The notes: generated by a model not told the origin, from the letters alone. DNA of 64,000 nt from Roseibium suaedae (GCF_900142725.1 NZ_FRBW01000001.1:1364001-1428000); one strand, 5' to 3'; shown: positions 1-9,065, numbered from the stretch's first letter. A program made the numbers and translations.

Positions 1-187
1 GCTGGTGCGAAGGAAGGGAAGGGGTTCGATCCTCCGGAAACAGCAAGACATATGCCGAAACATGATCTGCGGTCACTTCAATGGCTTGCAGATCAGATAT
101 CTGGACCAGACCCAAGAGCCTGCGGGATTTGCCGGGCAGATTGTGCCTCATGGAAAGACCTGCCCTTAGGGGTGGGGAGAGGGGCGG

Positions 188-706
188 TCAGGGATAGGGC
201 GGCAGGTCGAGAGTTGCTGCGATAAAGTCCGCAATGGCCGGAATGTCATCGATCCGGAAGGAGGGGAGACGGTCGTCGCTGATGTCGTGATCGGCTGCAA
301 TGGCGAGGATAGCCGGGTCGGTATCGCTGAGCGGCCCGCGCTCCCTTGCTTCAAGGCGCCGAACTTCAAGCTTGGGATGTCCCTCCCGCTTGTAGCCTTC
401 GATCAGGACGAGATCGCAAGGGGCAAGACGGGTGAGCACGTCCTCAAGGGACGGCTCTTCTTCGTTGCGCAGCTCATGCATGAGGGCCCAGCGGGTACCC
501 GAGACGATCGCAACTTCTCCCGCACCGGCTTCGCGGTGGCGGAAACTGTCAGTGCCTTCGTGATCGATGTCGAAGGCATGGTGAGCATGCTTGATCGTGG
601 AGACGCGCAGACCCCGGCGGGTGAACTCGCTCACCAGCCGGGTGAGAAGCGTGGTCTTGCCGGAGTTCTTCCAGCCGGTGACGCCAAAGACTTTTACACC
701 GTTCAT
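188..706 (-). CDS. mobB: Molybdopterin-guanine dinucleotide biosynthesis adaptor MobB
   Basis: MobB is a small GTP-binding partner of MobA in the last step of molybdenum cofactor synthesis, where GMP is attached to Mo-molybdopterin; it acts in the cytoplasm. The 172-residue product has the family's usual length and a Walker A loop near its N-terminus (GWKNSGKTT, residues 11-19), followed by the IKHAHH and EGYKREGHPK segments typical of MobB. The ATG overlaps the TGA of mobA by four bases (ATGA), so the pair is translationally coupled. I am confident of the assignment; GTP dependence is known for the family rather than shown here. Confidence 0.95.
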   Translation of the reverse strand: MNGVKVFGVTGWKNSGKTTLLTRLVSEFTRRGLRVSTIKHAHHAFDIDHEGTDSFRHREAGAGEVAIVSGTRWALMHELRNEEEPSLEDVLTRLAPCDLVLIEGYKREGHPKLEVRRLEARERGPLSDTDPAILAIAADHDISDDRLPSFRIDDIPAIADFIAATLDLPPYP

Positions 707-1365
707 GCGGTGGCCTGGCTGAGGGCCTGCCGGGCGGTCTCAAGATCCTCGGGCCGGTTGGCGTTGAAGAAGGGATCCAGTCCAGTCAGGGGATCGGGGC
801 CAAAGTCTATCTCGATGCTATCATGCCGGTCGACCCAGGCCAGGACCTTGCCGTTCTGACCGCTGGCCAGCCAGAAGGCCAGATCATCGGCCAGTTCCAC
901 CGGCCACAGGCCGAAGACAGGATGCAGGCGGTCACTGGATGTGGCCAGGGCAATCACCGGCTTGTCCCGGGGCACTGCTGCCTTCATCCGGGCAATCAGG
1001 TCTCTTGGAAAAAAGGGTGTGTCCGCTGCGACTGAGACGATGGAGCGCACCTGCGGGAAGAATTGCCGGGCATGGAGCATGCCGGTGAGAATGCCGGCAA
1101 GAGGACCGCCGAACCCTGCGATACTGTCTGGAATGATCGGTAGGCCGAAGCCGGAAAACCGCTCCGGATTGCCATTGGCGTTCAGGATTGTGCGGGCGCT
1201 CTGGCCCTCGAGGCGTTCCAGAATATGAGAAAGCATCGGTTTGCCACCGAGCGGCAGCAGGGTCTTGTCGCCGCCGCCCATGCGCCTTGATTGCCCGCCT
1301 GCGAGGATCAGGGTCAGAAGCTCGTCTTCTCCGTCTGAGGGAGGTCGCTGCGCGCCACGGATCAT
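703..1365 (-). CDS. mobA: Molybdenum cofactor guanylyltransferase MobA
   Basis: MobA transfers GMP from GTP to Mo-molybdopterin to give the guanine dinucleotide form used by DMSO-reductase-family enzymes. The nucleotidyltransferase signature LAGGQSRRMGGGDK is at residues 20-33, followed by the PLGGKPML segment and a VAADTPFFP motif that supplies a metal-binding Asp. The frame stays open to 1455, but I place the start at the ATG at 1365 because GGGAGG lies seven bases upstream and the signature then sits where the family has it. This gives 220 residues. It is the first gene of a mobA-mobB operon, and moaA of the same pathway lies about 8 kb away on the same strand. Confidence 0.94.
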   Translation of the reverse strand: MIRGAQRPPSDGEDELLTLILAGGQSRRMGGGDKTLLPLGGKPMLSHILERLEGQSARTILNANGNPERFSGFGLPIIPDSIAGFGGPLAGILTGMLHARQFFPQVRSIVSVAADTPFFPRDLIARMKAAVPRDKPVIALATSSDRLHPVFGLWPVELADDLAFWLASGQNGKVLAWVDRHDSIEIDFGPDPLTGLDPFFNANRPEDLETARQALSQATA

Positions 1366-1532
1366 GAAAGCCTCCCGTGCCGGAGGGGTGTCTCGCCAAG
1401 AGGGGAGAGAGGCAGTCGTCTGCTTGGTGGTTCGTCGCAGTTTGAGGGCGAGCAACTGTCAGGCAATGCCGACTCCCTGAAAGATCCTTTCCAAAAAAGG
1501 TAGGCGTCGCAGTGTCCTAACGCAAGTGCGAA

Positions 1533-1553
1533 GGGGCGGGTTGCGCCCGCCCT
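1533..1553 (-). terminator. GC hairpin after the GNAT gene
   Basis: GGGCGGG (1534-1540) and CCCGCCC (1546-1552) form a 7-bp stem with a 5-base loop, about 20 bases past the stop codon of the GNAT gene on the minus strand. There is no clear U-run after it, so it may be a weak terminator or only an mRNA 3' end structure. Confidence 0.35.
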
Positions 1554-1572
1554 GTCGCGTTTGCCCGCAGTT

Positions 1573-2166
1573 TCAGCGCGGTTTTTCCATTTGCCAGGTC
1601 AGATGATTGCGCACCGTCAGCCATTCGCTAGCAATGATGGAATAGACGCAGGTGTCCCGAAGGGAGCCATCGGGAAGCTGCTGGTGGGAGCGCAGGATGC
1701 CATCCAGCTTTGCGCCCAGCCGTTCGATCGCGGCCCGGCTCTGGCGGTTCATGAAATGGGTGCGGAACTCCACGGCAATGCAGCCCAGTGTCTCGAAGGC
1801 ATGGCGCAGCAACATAAGCTTGCATTCGGTGTTGAGGCCGGTGCGCTGCACGGCAGGCCGGTACCAGGTTGAGCCGATCTCCACCCGCTTGTTGGCGGCG
1901 TCGATGTTCATATAGGTCGTCATGCCGACCGCCTTGCCGGTTTCCGAGGAAATAATGGTAAAGGCGAGCATGGACCCTGCTTCCTGAAGCTTGAGCCGGC
2001 GCTCGATTTCGGCGGGCACCTTTTCCGGTGCAGGGACCGCCGTGTACCACAGACGGTGAACCCCGCCCTCCGCCGCTGCTTCCGCCAGCTCTCCGGCATG
2101 TGCCTGTGTCAGGGGAACGAGGGTCGCAAGCTTGCCTTCCAGGGTAACGGGCTCGGGCCAGGGCAT
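1573..2166 (-). CDS. GNAT family N-acetyltransferase (RimJ/RimL-like)
   Basis: The product is a 197-residue acyltransferase of the GNAT superfamily, close to the RimJ/RimL-like proteins that acetylate amines, often protein N-termini or small molecules; the substrate cannot be read from sequence. Visible features are the N-terminal LVPLTQAHAGEL segment, a strand with VGMTTYMNID, and the RTGLNTECKLMLLRHAFE stretch, which corresponds to the acetyl-CoA pyrophosphate-binding loop and helix. I chose the ATG at 2166 because GGAGAG precedes it; an earlier in-frame start at 2229 would overlap the SDR gene. It lies 35 bases downstream of the SDR gene on the same strand, so the two are probably co-transcribed. 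Confidence 0.85.
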   Translation of the reverse strand: MPWPEPVTLEGKLATLVPLTQAHAGELAEAAAEGGVHRLWYTAVPAPEKVPAEIERRLKLQEAGSMLAFTIISSETGKAVGMTTYMNIDAANKRVEIGSTWYRPAVQRTGLNTECKLMLLRHAFETLGCIAVEFRTHFMNRQSRAAIERLGAKLDGILRSHQQLPDGSLRDTCVYSIIASEWLTVRNHLTWQMEKPR

Positions 2167-2201
2167 CAGATATCTCTCCGGAACTAAAGGACAGACAATT
2201 T

Positions 2202-2879
2202 CTAGAACGGCCTTTCCTCGCCCGTCCACTTGAAGAATGTGCCGGTGACAGAAATGGTTAGCTCGTCCGCGATTGCCAGAATGCCCTCTGCGACCCGTGC
2301 CGGATCATTGTCTGCTGCAGAGCCGCCCATGTCGGTCTTGACCCAGCCCGGATCGATAACCACGACCGGAATGCGGTCGGGTGTAAGATCGGTGGCGAGG
2401 CCTTGCATGACCTTGTTCAGGGCTGATTTGGAGGCCCTGTAGGCAATGCGGTCGGAGGCCCGATAGCCCATCCAGGACATCTGGCTCGAAACGCTGAGAA
2501 TTCGGCCGGAGCCGGACGCCTTCAGTTTGGGCAGGAACGCCTGGGCGACGGCGAGCGGGGCAACCGTATTGACCTCAAGGGTTTTCAGGAAGCCGTCGAA
2601 ATCCATATCGAGGGTGGATTGGCGGGAAGGGCCGATGATGCCTGCATTGTTGATCAGGATATCCAGACTGCCATCCACCTGCGCGGCGGCTGCGGCAATT
2701 GCGGCGCGGTCGGTCACGTCAAAGACGAGCGGGGTCAATCCCGGCAGGTCCTTGGCCATGATTTCCGCCTGATCTGCGGAACGGGCAGAGCCATAAACGG
2801 TCCATCCCCTGGCAAGGGCTGCTTTGGCAAGGGCAAAGCCGATGCCCCGGTTTGCGCCGGTGATCAGTATGGACGTCAT
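2202..2879 (-). CDS. Short-chain dehydrogenase/reductase
   Basis: This 225-residue protein is a classical SDR: a cytoplasmic NAD(P)H-dependent oxidoreductase of unknown substrate. The Rossmann motif TGANRGIG is at residues 7-14, NNAG at 77-80, and the catalytic YxxxK (Tyr147, Lys151) follows a SVSSQ strand. An Arg after the TGAN motif together with an early SAR segment suggests NADPH preference, which is inference. The ATG at 2879 has AGGAG seven bases upstream and is preferred to a start at 2900. It is the first gene of a likely two-gene unit with the GNAT acetyltransferase. A strong terminator from cpdB precedes it. Confidence 0.9.
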   Translation of the reverse strand: MTSILITGANRGIGFALAKAALARGWTVYGSARSADQAEIMAKDLPGLTPLVFDVTDRAAIAAAAAQVDGSLDILINNAGIIGPSRQSTLDMDFDGFLKTLEVNTVAPLAVAQAFLPKLKASGSGRILSVSSQMSWMGYRASDRIAYRASKSALNKVMQGLATDLTPDRIPVVVIDPGWVKTDMGGSAADNDPARVAEGILAIADELTISVTGTFFKWTGEERPF

Positions 2880-2900
2880 CTGGATGGCTCCTGTTTGCAC

Positions 2901-2932
2901 ATAAAAACACCGCCGGAGAGGCCCCGGCGGTG
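2901..2932 (-). terminator. Rho-independent terminator of cpdB
   Basis: A perfect 9-bp stem, CACCGCCGG (2908-2916) with CCGGCGGTG (2924-2932), has a 7-base loop. On the minus strand it is followed by TTTTTAT (2907-2901). It starts 25 bases after the cpdB stop codon, so it separates cpdB from the SDR-GNAT unit. Confidence 0.85.
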
Positions 2933-2956
2933 CGAAACAATGGGGTGTGAACCTAC

Positions 2957-4936
2957 TTAGAGCGTGATGCGGTAGCGGGCAAATCCGCCTTCGCCGTCAC
3001 CAGCCGGTTCGATCTTCACACCCTTGACCGAAGAGGCATAGCCCTTGCCGCCAGGGCCCGTGTCGAACAGCACCGTGGTGCCTTCCATTGGCTTGAAGGT
3101 CCAGTTGTTGTCGGCGGACGGGTTCACCGTGCCCTGTTCGACGATGTAGCGGACGAGAACGTCCCGGTTGGTATCCGGGCCGACGAAGACGATCACGCTG
3201 TCGTTGATGCCGGGGAAGTTGCCGCCGCCGCCCGCGCGGTAGTTGTTGGTGGCAACCACGAACTTGGCGTTCGGATCGATCGGCTGGCCGTTGAACTTGA
3301 GGTCGATGATCCGGCTCGCGCTCTCATTCAGGACCTCGCCCTTGGGGCCGTATTTCGACGGCTGGCTCAGGTCGATCTGATAGGTCACCCCGTCGATGAC
3401 GTCGAAATTGTAGCTCGGGAAATCCGGGTTGATCAGCGGCTGATCGGCCTTGCCCGGTTCGACCTGCAGGAACATGCCGGCAGACCGCTCCAGCCATTCC
3501 TTGACGGTTGCGCCGGTGATGGCGACCGCGCGGACGGTGTTCGGATAGAGATAGAGGTCCGAGACGTTCTTGATGGCAACGTCACCGGCCGGAACGTCGG
3601 TGTAATAGTCCGGGCCGCCGCGGCCGCCAGCCTTGAAGGGAGCCGCAGCCGACAGGATCGGCAGGCCTTCCCATTCGGTGCCCTTCATCATCTGCTCGAT
3701 GTACCAGGTCTGGGCCTTGGAGACGATCTGGACGCTCGGGTCATCGGCCACCAGCGCAAAGTAGGAATAGAGCGGCGCGGAGGTCTTGCCGACCGGGCGG
3801 CGGACATAGGCAAGCGTCGCCTCGTGGTCTTCCTTCACCGCATCCAGAACGTCCTGCTGGCTTTCCACCAGCGGCTTCACGGTGCGGCCTTCCTTTTCAT
3901 AGATCGGGCGCGCTTCGGTGGTGAAGCCGGCGATCTTCCAGCCATTGCCTTCCCGCTCCAGCATCAGGTCGATGACGCCGAGATGCGAGCCCCAGAAGCC
4001 GCCCATGGCTGCGGGCTTGCCGAAGAGCGTGCCCTTTTCGACGTCCACTTCCGGCACGTCCTTGAAGTCCGGGCCCGGGAAGACAAGGTGCTGGTGACCG
4101 GTGAAGACCGCATCGATGCCGTCGACTGCGGCAAGATGCAGGGAGGCGTTTTCCATGCCTTCCGCATAGGTGGAGCCATCAATGCCCGAGTGGGAGAGGG
4201 CTACAACAAGATCACAGCCCTGTTCGCGCATTTCCGGCACAAAGGCCTTGGCCGCGGCGACGATGTCGCGGGTGTTGACCTTGCCTTCCAGGTGGCCGCG
4301 GTCCCAGTTCATGATTTGCGGCGGCACGAAGCCGATGAAGCCGATCTTGATCGGATAGCTCTTGCCCGCACCGTCCTGGATCGTCTTTTCAACGATGACA
4401 TAGGGTTTCAGGAACAGGCTGTCGTCCCGGGCATTGGCTGCCAGGTCGCCCTTGGCCAGGTTGGCGCAGACAACGGGGAAGTTAGCGCCAGCCAGCACCT
4501 TGCTCATGAACTCCAGGCCGTAATTGAACTCGTGGTTGCCCAGAGTGCCGGCGTCGAAGCCGAGCACGTTCATGCCCTTGATCACCGGATGCAGGTCGCC
4601 GTCCTTCATGCCGCGCTCATAGGCGATGTAGTCGCCGAGCGGATTGCCCTGAAGGAAGTCGCCGTTGTCGACCAGAACCGAGTTGGTCGCCTCGTTGCGG
4701 ATGGCTCGGATCAGGCTGGCTGTTCGGGCAAGACCGGCGGTATCGATGGGCTTGTCGGCATAATAGTCATAGGGAAACACATGGACGTGCAGATCCGTGG
4801 TTTCCATCAGCCGCAAATGGGCGGTGCCTTCGGCGGCGCGCAGGGAGTAGGGGTGAAGGAAGGCGGCAAAGCCGGTTGCCGCTGCCCCTCTCAACAGAGT
4901 GCGGCGGCTAAGGGAAGTGCTTGAAAACAAAGACAT
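2957..4936 (-). CDS. cpdB: 2',3'-cyclic-nucleotide 2'-phosphodiesterase/3'-nucleotidase
   Basis: CpdB-type enzymes hydrolyse 2',3'-cyclic nucleotides and then 3'-nucleotides in the periplasm, salvaging phosphate and nucleosides. The 659-residue product begins with a twin-arginine signal (SRRTLL at residues 10-15, then a hydrophobic stretch ending near SLRAAEG), so it is folded and metal-loaded before export. The metallophosphatase domain follows with TTDLHVH, NGDFLQGNPLGDY, LGNHEFNYG and TGHQHLVFPG. The C-terminal half is the 5'-nucleotidase substrate-binding domain with TNNYRAGGGGNFPG. The ATG at 4936 is preferred because CCGGAG precedes it and the Tat motif is then N-terminal. It is a single-gene unit closed by its own terminator. 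Confidence 0.94.
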   Translation of the reverse strand: MSLFSSTSLSRRTLLRGAAATGFAAFLHPYSLRAAEGTAHLRLMETTDLHVHVFPYDYYADKPIDTAGLARTASLIRAIRNEATNSVLVDNGDFLQGNPLGDYIAYERGMKDGDLHPVIKGMNVLGFDAGTLGNHEFNYGLEFMSKVLAGANFPVVCANLAKGDLAANARDDSLFLKPYVIVEKTIQDGAGKSYPIKIGFIGFVPPQIMNWDRGHLEGKVNTRDIVAAAKAFVPEMREQGCDLVVALSHSGIDGSTYAEGMENASLHLAAVDGIDAVFTGHQHLVFPGPDFKDVPEVDVEKGTLFGKPAAMGGFWGSHLGVIDLMLEREGNGWKIAGFTTEARPIYEKEGRTVKPLVESQQDVLDAVKEDHEATLAYVRRPVGKTSAPLYSYFALVADDPSVQIVSKAQTWYIEQMMKGTEWEGLPILSAAAPFKAGGRGGPDYYTDVPAGDVAIKNVSDLYLYPNTVRAVAITGATVKEWLERSAGMFLQVEPGKADQPLINPDFPSYNFDVIDGVTYQIDLSQPSKYGPKGEVLNESASRIIDLKFNGQPIDPNAKFVVATNNYRAGGGGNFPGINDSVIVFVGPDTNRDVLVRYIVEQGTVNPSADNNWTFKPMEGTTVLFDTGPGGKGYASSVKGVKIEPAGDGEGGFARYRITL

Positions 4937-5333
4937 GACGGCTACTCCGGAGAGGCTGGAACCCATTGAACCGACAGCAGGCTGCCTCACCCGGACGTCT
5001 GGCGCAAGCGTCCCTTACGGCAGGGGCGGTCAAGAGCGAGAGGCCGGAGTGGAACAGCTCACGGTTGGTGGATCCTCTGCCCCAGCGGTATGAACGCCGT
5101 GTGACAGCCGGGCCCTGCCAGGGCGTCTTGCCGCTTCGACTGCGCCCTTCCAGCTGCGATGGGCTGGGGAAAACCGGAAAGGCGGCAGAGGGGGAGGCGA
5201 AAGGTCTCTCCCGCTGCGATTGACGCTTGCCGATCCATGACTACGTTAGTCGCCTGAGTTTTGTCCGGCGCCCTGCCGGATCAGCGGATGCGAACCAAGG
5301 CGCCGCATGGAAGGCGCAAGGAAGGCGCAAGGT
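4937..5333. other. Intergenic region between divergent cpdB and mrp
   Basis: About 400 bases without a convincing gene. It must hold the promoters of cpdB (minus) and mrp (plus). A modest sigma-70-like pair faces mrp: TTGACG at 5220-5225, a 16-base spacer and TACGTT at 5242-5247. I see no riboswitch consensus. Short GC hairpins, for example TCCGG/CCGGA around 5268-5283, are present. Confidence 0.4.
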
Positions 5334-6512
5334 ATGAGCGAAACTGTCAAGAAGGCCGTTCTTGAGCGGCTGTCCACGATCAAGGGACCGGACCTGGAAG
5401 GAGACATTGTCTCCCTCGGCCTGATCTCCGATGTGTTTGTGTCCGATGGCCGTGTGGCCTTTTCCATCACTGTTCCGGCCGAACGGGCACGTGAGCTTGA
5501 GCCGCTGCGTCAGGCTGCGGAAAAGGTCGTGCGCGAGGTTCCGGGCGTCGAGACGGCCATGGTCGCCCTGACTGCAGAACGGGCCGCCGGAAGCGGTGCT
5601 GCCCGTGCTCCCGCGCCGGCAGCACCAAGGGCCTCCATCGGAGCGCCTGTCCAAGGGGGGCGGGCGACCGCTCCGGAAAAGCCGGGCCAGAAGCCGGGCG
5701 TGCCGGGCGTCAAGCACATCATCGCGGTTGCCTCGGGCAAGGGCGGTGTCGGCAAGTCGACGACAACGGCGAACCTTGCCCTGGCCATGCAGGCCAACGG
5801 GCTGAAGGTCGGCGTGCTGGATGCGGACATCTATGGCCCTTCCGTGCCGCGGCTGTTCAAGGTTTCCGGACGGCCGGAGCCTGTTGATCCCGCCAACAGC
5901 AGGATCCTGAAGCCGCTCGAAGGCTATGGCGTCAAGGTCATGTCCATCGGTTTCATGGTGGAAGAAGACACGCCGATGATCTGGCGCGGGCCGATGGTGA
6001 TTTCCGCCCTGACCCAGATGCTGCGGGAAGTCGCCTGGGGCGAGCTGGATGTTCTGGTGGTCGACATGCCCCCGGGAACCGGTGACGCCCAGCTGACCAT
6101 GGCCCAGCAGGTGCCGCTGGCAGGGGCCGTGATCGTCTCCACCCCGCAGGACCTTGCCCTGATCGATGCCCGCAAGGGTCTCAACATGTTCAAGCGGGTG
6201 GATGTGCCTGTCCTCGGCATCGTCGAGAACATGAGCTACTTCATCTGTCCGGACTGCGGCGGACGTCACGACATATTTGGTCATGGCGGCGCGCGTGCGG
6301 AAGCGGAAAAGCTCGGCTCGCCGTTCCTGGGCGAAGTGCCGCTCGACATCCGTATCCGCGAGACCTCCGATGCCGGAACGCCGATTGTCGCCAGCGAACC
6401 GGAGGGCGTCCACGCAAAGGTCTACCGCGAGATCGCGGCAAAGGTGATGGATGAGGTGCGTCAGAACGAAGAAGGCGGCCAGAGAGCGGCCCCCAAAATC
6501 GTCTTCGAGTGA
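5334..6512 (+). CDS. mrp: Iron-sulfur cluster carrier protein Mrp/ApbC
   Basis: Mrp/ApbC proteins are homodimeric P-loop ATPases that hold an Fe-S cluster between subunits and pass it to apoproteins in the cytoplasm. The 392-residue product has an N-terminal DUF59 (MIP18-like) domain over roughly residues 1-85, an Ala/Pro-rich linker, and the deviant Walker A loop SGKGGVGKSTT near residues 134-144. DADIYGPSVPR and DMPPGTGD follow, and the cluster-binding CPDC pair is near residues 305-308. The ATG at 5334 fits the DUF59 N-terminus; an earlier ATG at 5307 is in frame but less likely. A separate DUF971 gene lies at 12664; in plant HCF101 that domain is fused to the same architecture. Confidence 0.95.
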   Translation: MSETVKKAVLERLSTIKGPDLEGDIVSLGLISDVFVSDGRVAFSITVPAERARELEPLRQAAEKVVREVPGVETAMVALTAERAAGSGAARAPAPAAPRASIGAPVQGGRATAPEKPGQKPGVPGVKHIIAVASGKGGVGKSTTTANLALAMQANGLKVGVLDADIYGPSVPRLFKVSGRPEPVDPANSRILKPLEGYGVKVMSIGFMVEEDTPMIWRGPMVISALTQMLREVAWGELDVLVVDMPPGTGDAQLTMAQQVPLAGAVIVSTPQDLALIDARKGLNMFKRVDVPVLGIVENMSYFICPDCGGRHDIFGHGGARAEAEKLGSPFLGEVPLDIRIRETSDAGTPIVASEPEGVHAKVYREIAAKVMDEVRQNEEGGQRAAPKIVFE

Positions 6513-6631
6513 TGCCTCAGCGCTGACAGGGCTGGGATTTATATTAAATTCCAACCATTTATCCGGTTCGTTTGAATCAATCCGCAAGGTGGTTGAATCA
6601 GATTTTCAACGGACCTGATTTGGTGCTAAAC

Positions 6632-6675
6632 GCACTTGCCGGAACGGGCCGCATGGCGGAGGCTCCGGCAAGTGC
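6632..6675 (+). other. Large stem-loop downstream of mrp
   Basis: GCACTTGCCGGA (6632-6643) is exactly complementary to TCCGGCAAGTGC (6664-6675), a 12-bp perfect stem with a 20-base loop that can form a smaller GCC/GGC stem. It lies 120 bases past mrp and 125 bases before the transporter gene in a 287-base gap. There is no U-run, so it may be a processed 3' end, a Rho-type boundary or a single-copy palindrome. Confidence 0.5.
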
Positions 6676-6799
6676 CTGCATGATTGGCGAAGGGGATGGA
6701 CAAGCCTCCCGAACGCCGCTTCAAGCCGGAAACTCGAGAGATTATGAAAAGCCCGGCAGGCAACCCTGACCGGGCCGGTGCCCTGCTGGGAGAGCGACC

Positions 6800-7681
6800 T
6801 TGGATTTGATGGGGAACGGCCGTGCGATCTCGGCCATGCTGGTTGCCAATGCAGCCTTCATCATCAATGACAGCCTGGTGAAGGTGGTCGCCGATGAGCT
6901 TCCGCTCGGCCAGATCATCTTCCTGCGCGGGGTCATGACGGCCTTGATCATGGCCGTTGTCTGCCACTTCACCGGCGTGTTCCGGAATTGGCGCGGGCTG
7001 GTGCATCCGCTGGTTCTGCTGCGCACCTTCGCGGAAGTGGGCTCCACCGTCCTCTACCTGACAGCCCTGATGCAGATGCCGATCGGCAACATCACGTCGA
7101 TCCTTCAGGCCCTGCCGCTGGTGGTGACGGCGGCCGCTGCGATTTTTCTCAAGGCTCCGGTGGGCTGGCGGCGCTGGACGGCCATCCTCGTCGGCTTTTG
7201 CGGTGTCGTGCTGATCGTGCGGCCGGGCTTGGAGGGCTTCAACGCCTGGTCACTGCTGGCTCTGGCTGCGGTCATGTTCATGGCCCTTCGGGATCTGGCG
7301 ACCCGGCAGATGCCGGCCACCGTGCCGACCTTCGGCGTGGCGCTTGCCACCAGCATCGGTGTGGCGGCCCTGGGCGGCACCATGTCCCTCACCGAGGGCT
7401 GGGCTGCCTTGAACGTTACCTCCCTGGCACTGCTGCTCGGGGCAACGGGCTTTGTCACCGTCGGCTACATCTTCATCATTCTGGCCATGCGCTCCGGCGA
7501 TATTTCCGTCGTTGCCCCCTTCCGTTATTCATCGGTTCTCTGGGCGCTGGGCCTTGGCTATTTCATCTGGCGCGAGGTGCCGGATCTGATGACGGTCGCC
7601 GGCACGATCATCGTCGTGCTGACAGGCATCTATACCTTCCTGCGCGAGCGGCGGTTGTCGCGTCTTCCGGCCAAGGCCTGA
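6800..7681 (+). CDS. DMT superfamily (EamA) transporter
   Basis: This 293-residue integral inner-membrane protein has ten predicted hydrophobic segments in two EamA-like repeats, as in drug/metabolite exporters. The first repeat includes IIFLRGVMTALIMA and YLTALMQMPIGNITSILQALPLVVT; the second ends with FRYSSVLWALGLGYFIWREVPD, the typical motif before the last two helices. The start codon is TTG at 6800 with GGGAGAG seven bases upstream; an ATG three codons on is the alternative. It sits alone between mrp and the Bcr/CflA gene with a 136-base gap. The substrate is unknown; exporters of this subtype often act on amino acids or drugs. Confidence 0.88.
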   Translation: MDLMGNGRAISAMLVANAAFIINDSLVKVVADELPLGQIIFLRGVMTALIMAVVCHFTGVFRNWRGLVHPLVLLRTFAEVGSTVLYLTALMQMPIGNITSILQALPLVVTAAAAIFLKAPVGWRRWTAILVGFCGVVLIVRPGLEGFNAWSLLALAAVMFMALRDLATRQMPATVPTFGVALATSIGVAALGGTMSLTEGWAALNVTSLALLLGATGFVTVGYIFIILAMRSGDISVVAPFRYSSVLWALGLGYFIWREVPDLMTVAGTIIVVLTGIYTFLRERRLSRLPAKA

Positions 7682-7817
7682 CAAACCACCGGCAATCGGT
7701 CTGGTTGCGCTGCGGCGCAAGTGATGACTTGTAAGGGAAACGAACTGTTTCTAGGGTGAGGGGCTGGCTCTGCCGCCGTTTTCTCAGTCTCATTGTTCGC
7801 CGCCTTTAAAGAAGATC

Positions 7818-9047
7818 ATGTTGCAGCCGTCCCCTACCGCTCAGGCAAGTGCGCCCTCCATTCCGGTTCTGGTCGCCATTTCGACCCTTTCGCCCTTGTC
7901 CATGAACATTTACCTGCCGTCCCTTTCAGGCATGATGCAGGCCTTCGAGGCGACGGCTGCCGAAGTGCAGCTGACCATGTCCCTGTCCTTCGTGGCCATT
8001 GCCCTGTCCCAGATCGTGCTGGGGCCCTTGTCCGACCGCTATGGACGGCGTCCGGTGGTGCTGATCGGCCTGAGTTTCTACGTGCTGGGCAGCGTCCTGT
8101 GCCTTCTGGCGCCCACGATTGAAGCGCTGATTGCCGCCCGGATCATTCAGGCCGTCGGCGGCAGCGCGGGCATGGTGCTTGCCCGCGCCATCGTGCGCGA
8201 CCTCTATGACCGGGATCAGGCAGCCAGCATGATCGGCTATGTCACCATGGGCATGACGGTCGGCCCCACTTTCGGCCCGGCGATCGGTGGCTTTCTGGAT
8301 GCCAGCTACGGCTGGCGTGGCGGATTCTGGCTCATGCTGATCCTGGGCATTTCCGTGCTGGCGGTCGCCTATCTGACCCTGCATGAGACCAACAAGTTGC
8401 GCGGCCAGGCCTCCGGAGGCGTTCAGGGTCTTGTGCGCAATTACAAGTCTCTCGTCAGCGAACCGGTGTTCTGGGCCTTTGCCCTGACGGCTTGCTTCAC
8501 CTCTTCTGTCTATTTCGCCTATCTCGGCGGAACGCCCTTCATCGCTGCCGGGCAGCTGGGCATGCTGCCTGAGGAAATGGGCTTCTATTTCATGTTCGTG
8601 GGCCTTGGCTATTTCGTCGGCAACGGCATATCCGGCCGGGTTGCCTCAAGGGTTGGGCTGGTGCCGATGGTGGTTGCCGGAACGGTGTTCCCAAGCCTTG
8701 CCATCGCCTGTCTGGTGATCGGAACCATGGGGATGGGCATCCGTTCCGAACTCATGCTGTTCCTGCCCATGGTTCTGGTCGGTCTCGGCAATGGCCTGTG
8801 CCTGCCGAGCGCCCTGTCCGGTGCCGTCAGTGTGCGCCCGGATCTGGCAGGCTCCGCCTCCGGTCTCAGCGGCTCGCTTCAGATCGGGATGGGCGCGGTC
8901 AGCAGCACGATTGTCGCCTGGCTCCTGTCCGATGCCATGTATCCGCAGGATACCTGGCCGATGATCGCGGTCATGGCCGTCTATATCCTGCTGACATGGT
9001 TCGGAATTCTCGGGATTTTTTCCAGAGAGCGGCAGCCTGAAGCCTGA
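7818..9047 (+). CDS. Bcr/CflA family MFS efflux transporter
   Basis: A 409-residue major facilitator of the Bcr/CflA drug-resistance subfamily, a proton-coupled exporter with about twelve membrane helices. The family opening STLSPLSMNIYLPSL is at residues 22-36. The motif A loop GPLSDRYGRRPV lies between helices 2 and 3, and the antiporter motif C region (MTVGPTFGPAIGGFL) follows in helix 5. The ATG at 7818 follows AAGAAGATC, a modest ribosome site. Family members pump bicyclomycin, chloramphenicol or sulfonamides, but the substrate here is not knowable from sequence. A tandem palindromic repeat region follows directly. Confidence 0.9.
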   Translation: MLQPSPTAQASAPSIPVLVAISTLSPLSMNIYLPSLSGMMQAFEATAAEVQLTMSLSFVAIALSQIVLGPLSDRYGRRPVVLIGLSFYVLGSVLCLLAPTIEALIAARIIQAVGGSAGMVLARAIVRDLYDRDQAASMIGYVTMGMTVGPTFGPAIGGFLDASYGWRGGFWLMLILGISVLAVAYLTLHETNKLRGQASGGVQGLVRNYKSLVSEPVFWAFALTACFTSSVYFAYLGGTPFIAAGQLGMLPEEMGFYFMFVGLGYFVGNGISGRVASRVGLVPMVVAGTVFPSLAIACLVIGTMGMGIRSELMLFLPMVLVGLGNGLCLPSALSGAVSVRPDLAGSASGLSGSLQIGMGAVSSTIVAWLLSDAMYPQDTWPMIAVMAVYILLTWFGILGIFSRERQPEA

Positions 9048-9065
9048 GGGCTGCTCAGCAGAATT

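Noticed and set aside
20-45. A GGGGTTCGATCCTCC stretch resembling a tRNA T-loop
   Set aside because: The T-stem pairs poorly, and no acceptor, D or anticodon arms could be found around it.
78-94. Seventeen-base exact match to the loop of the repeat at 58665-58681
   Set aside because: The flanking palindrome arms are missing, and a single 17-base match in 64 kb is near chance level.
5241-6587. A 448-codon open frame antisense to mrp
   Set aside because: Its composition (His, Arg and Asp rich, no recognisable domain) is that of a shadow frame. The plus-strand mrp has all expected motifs.
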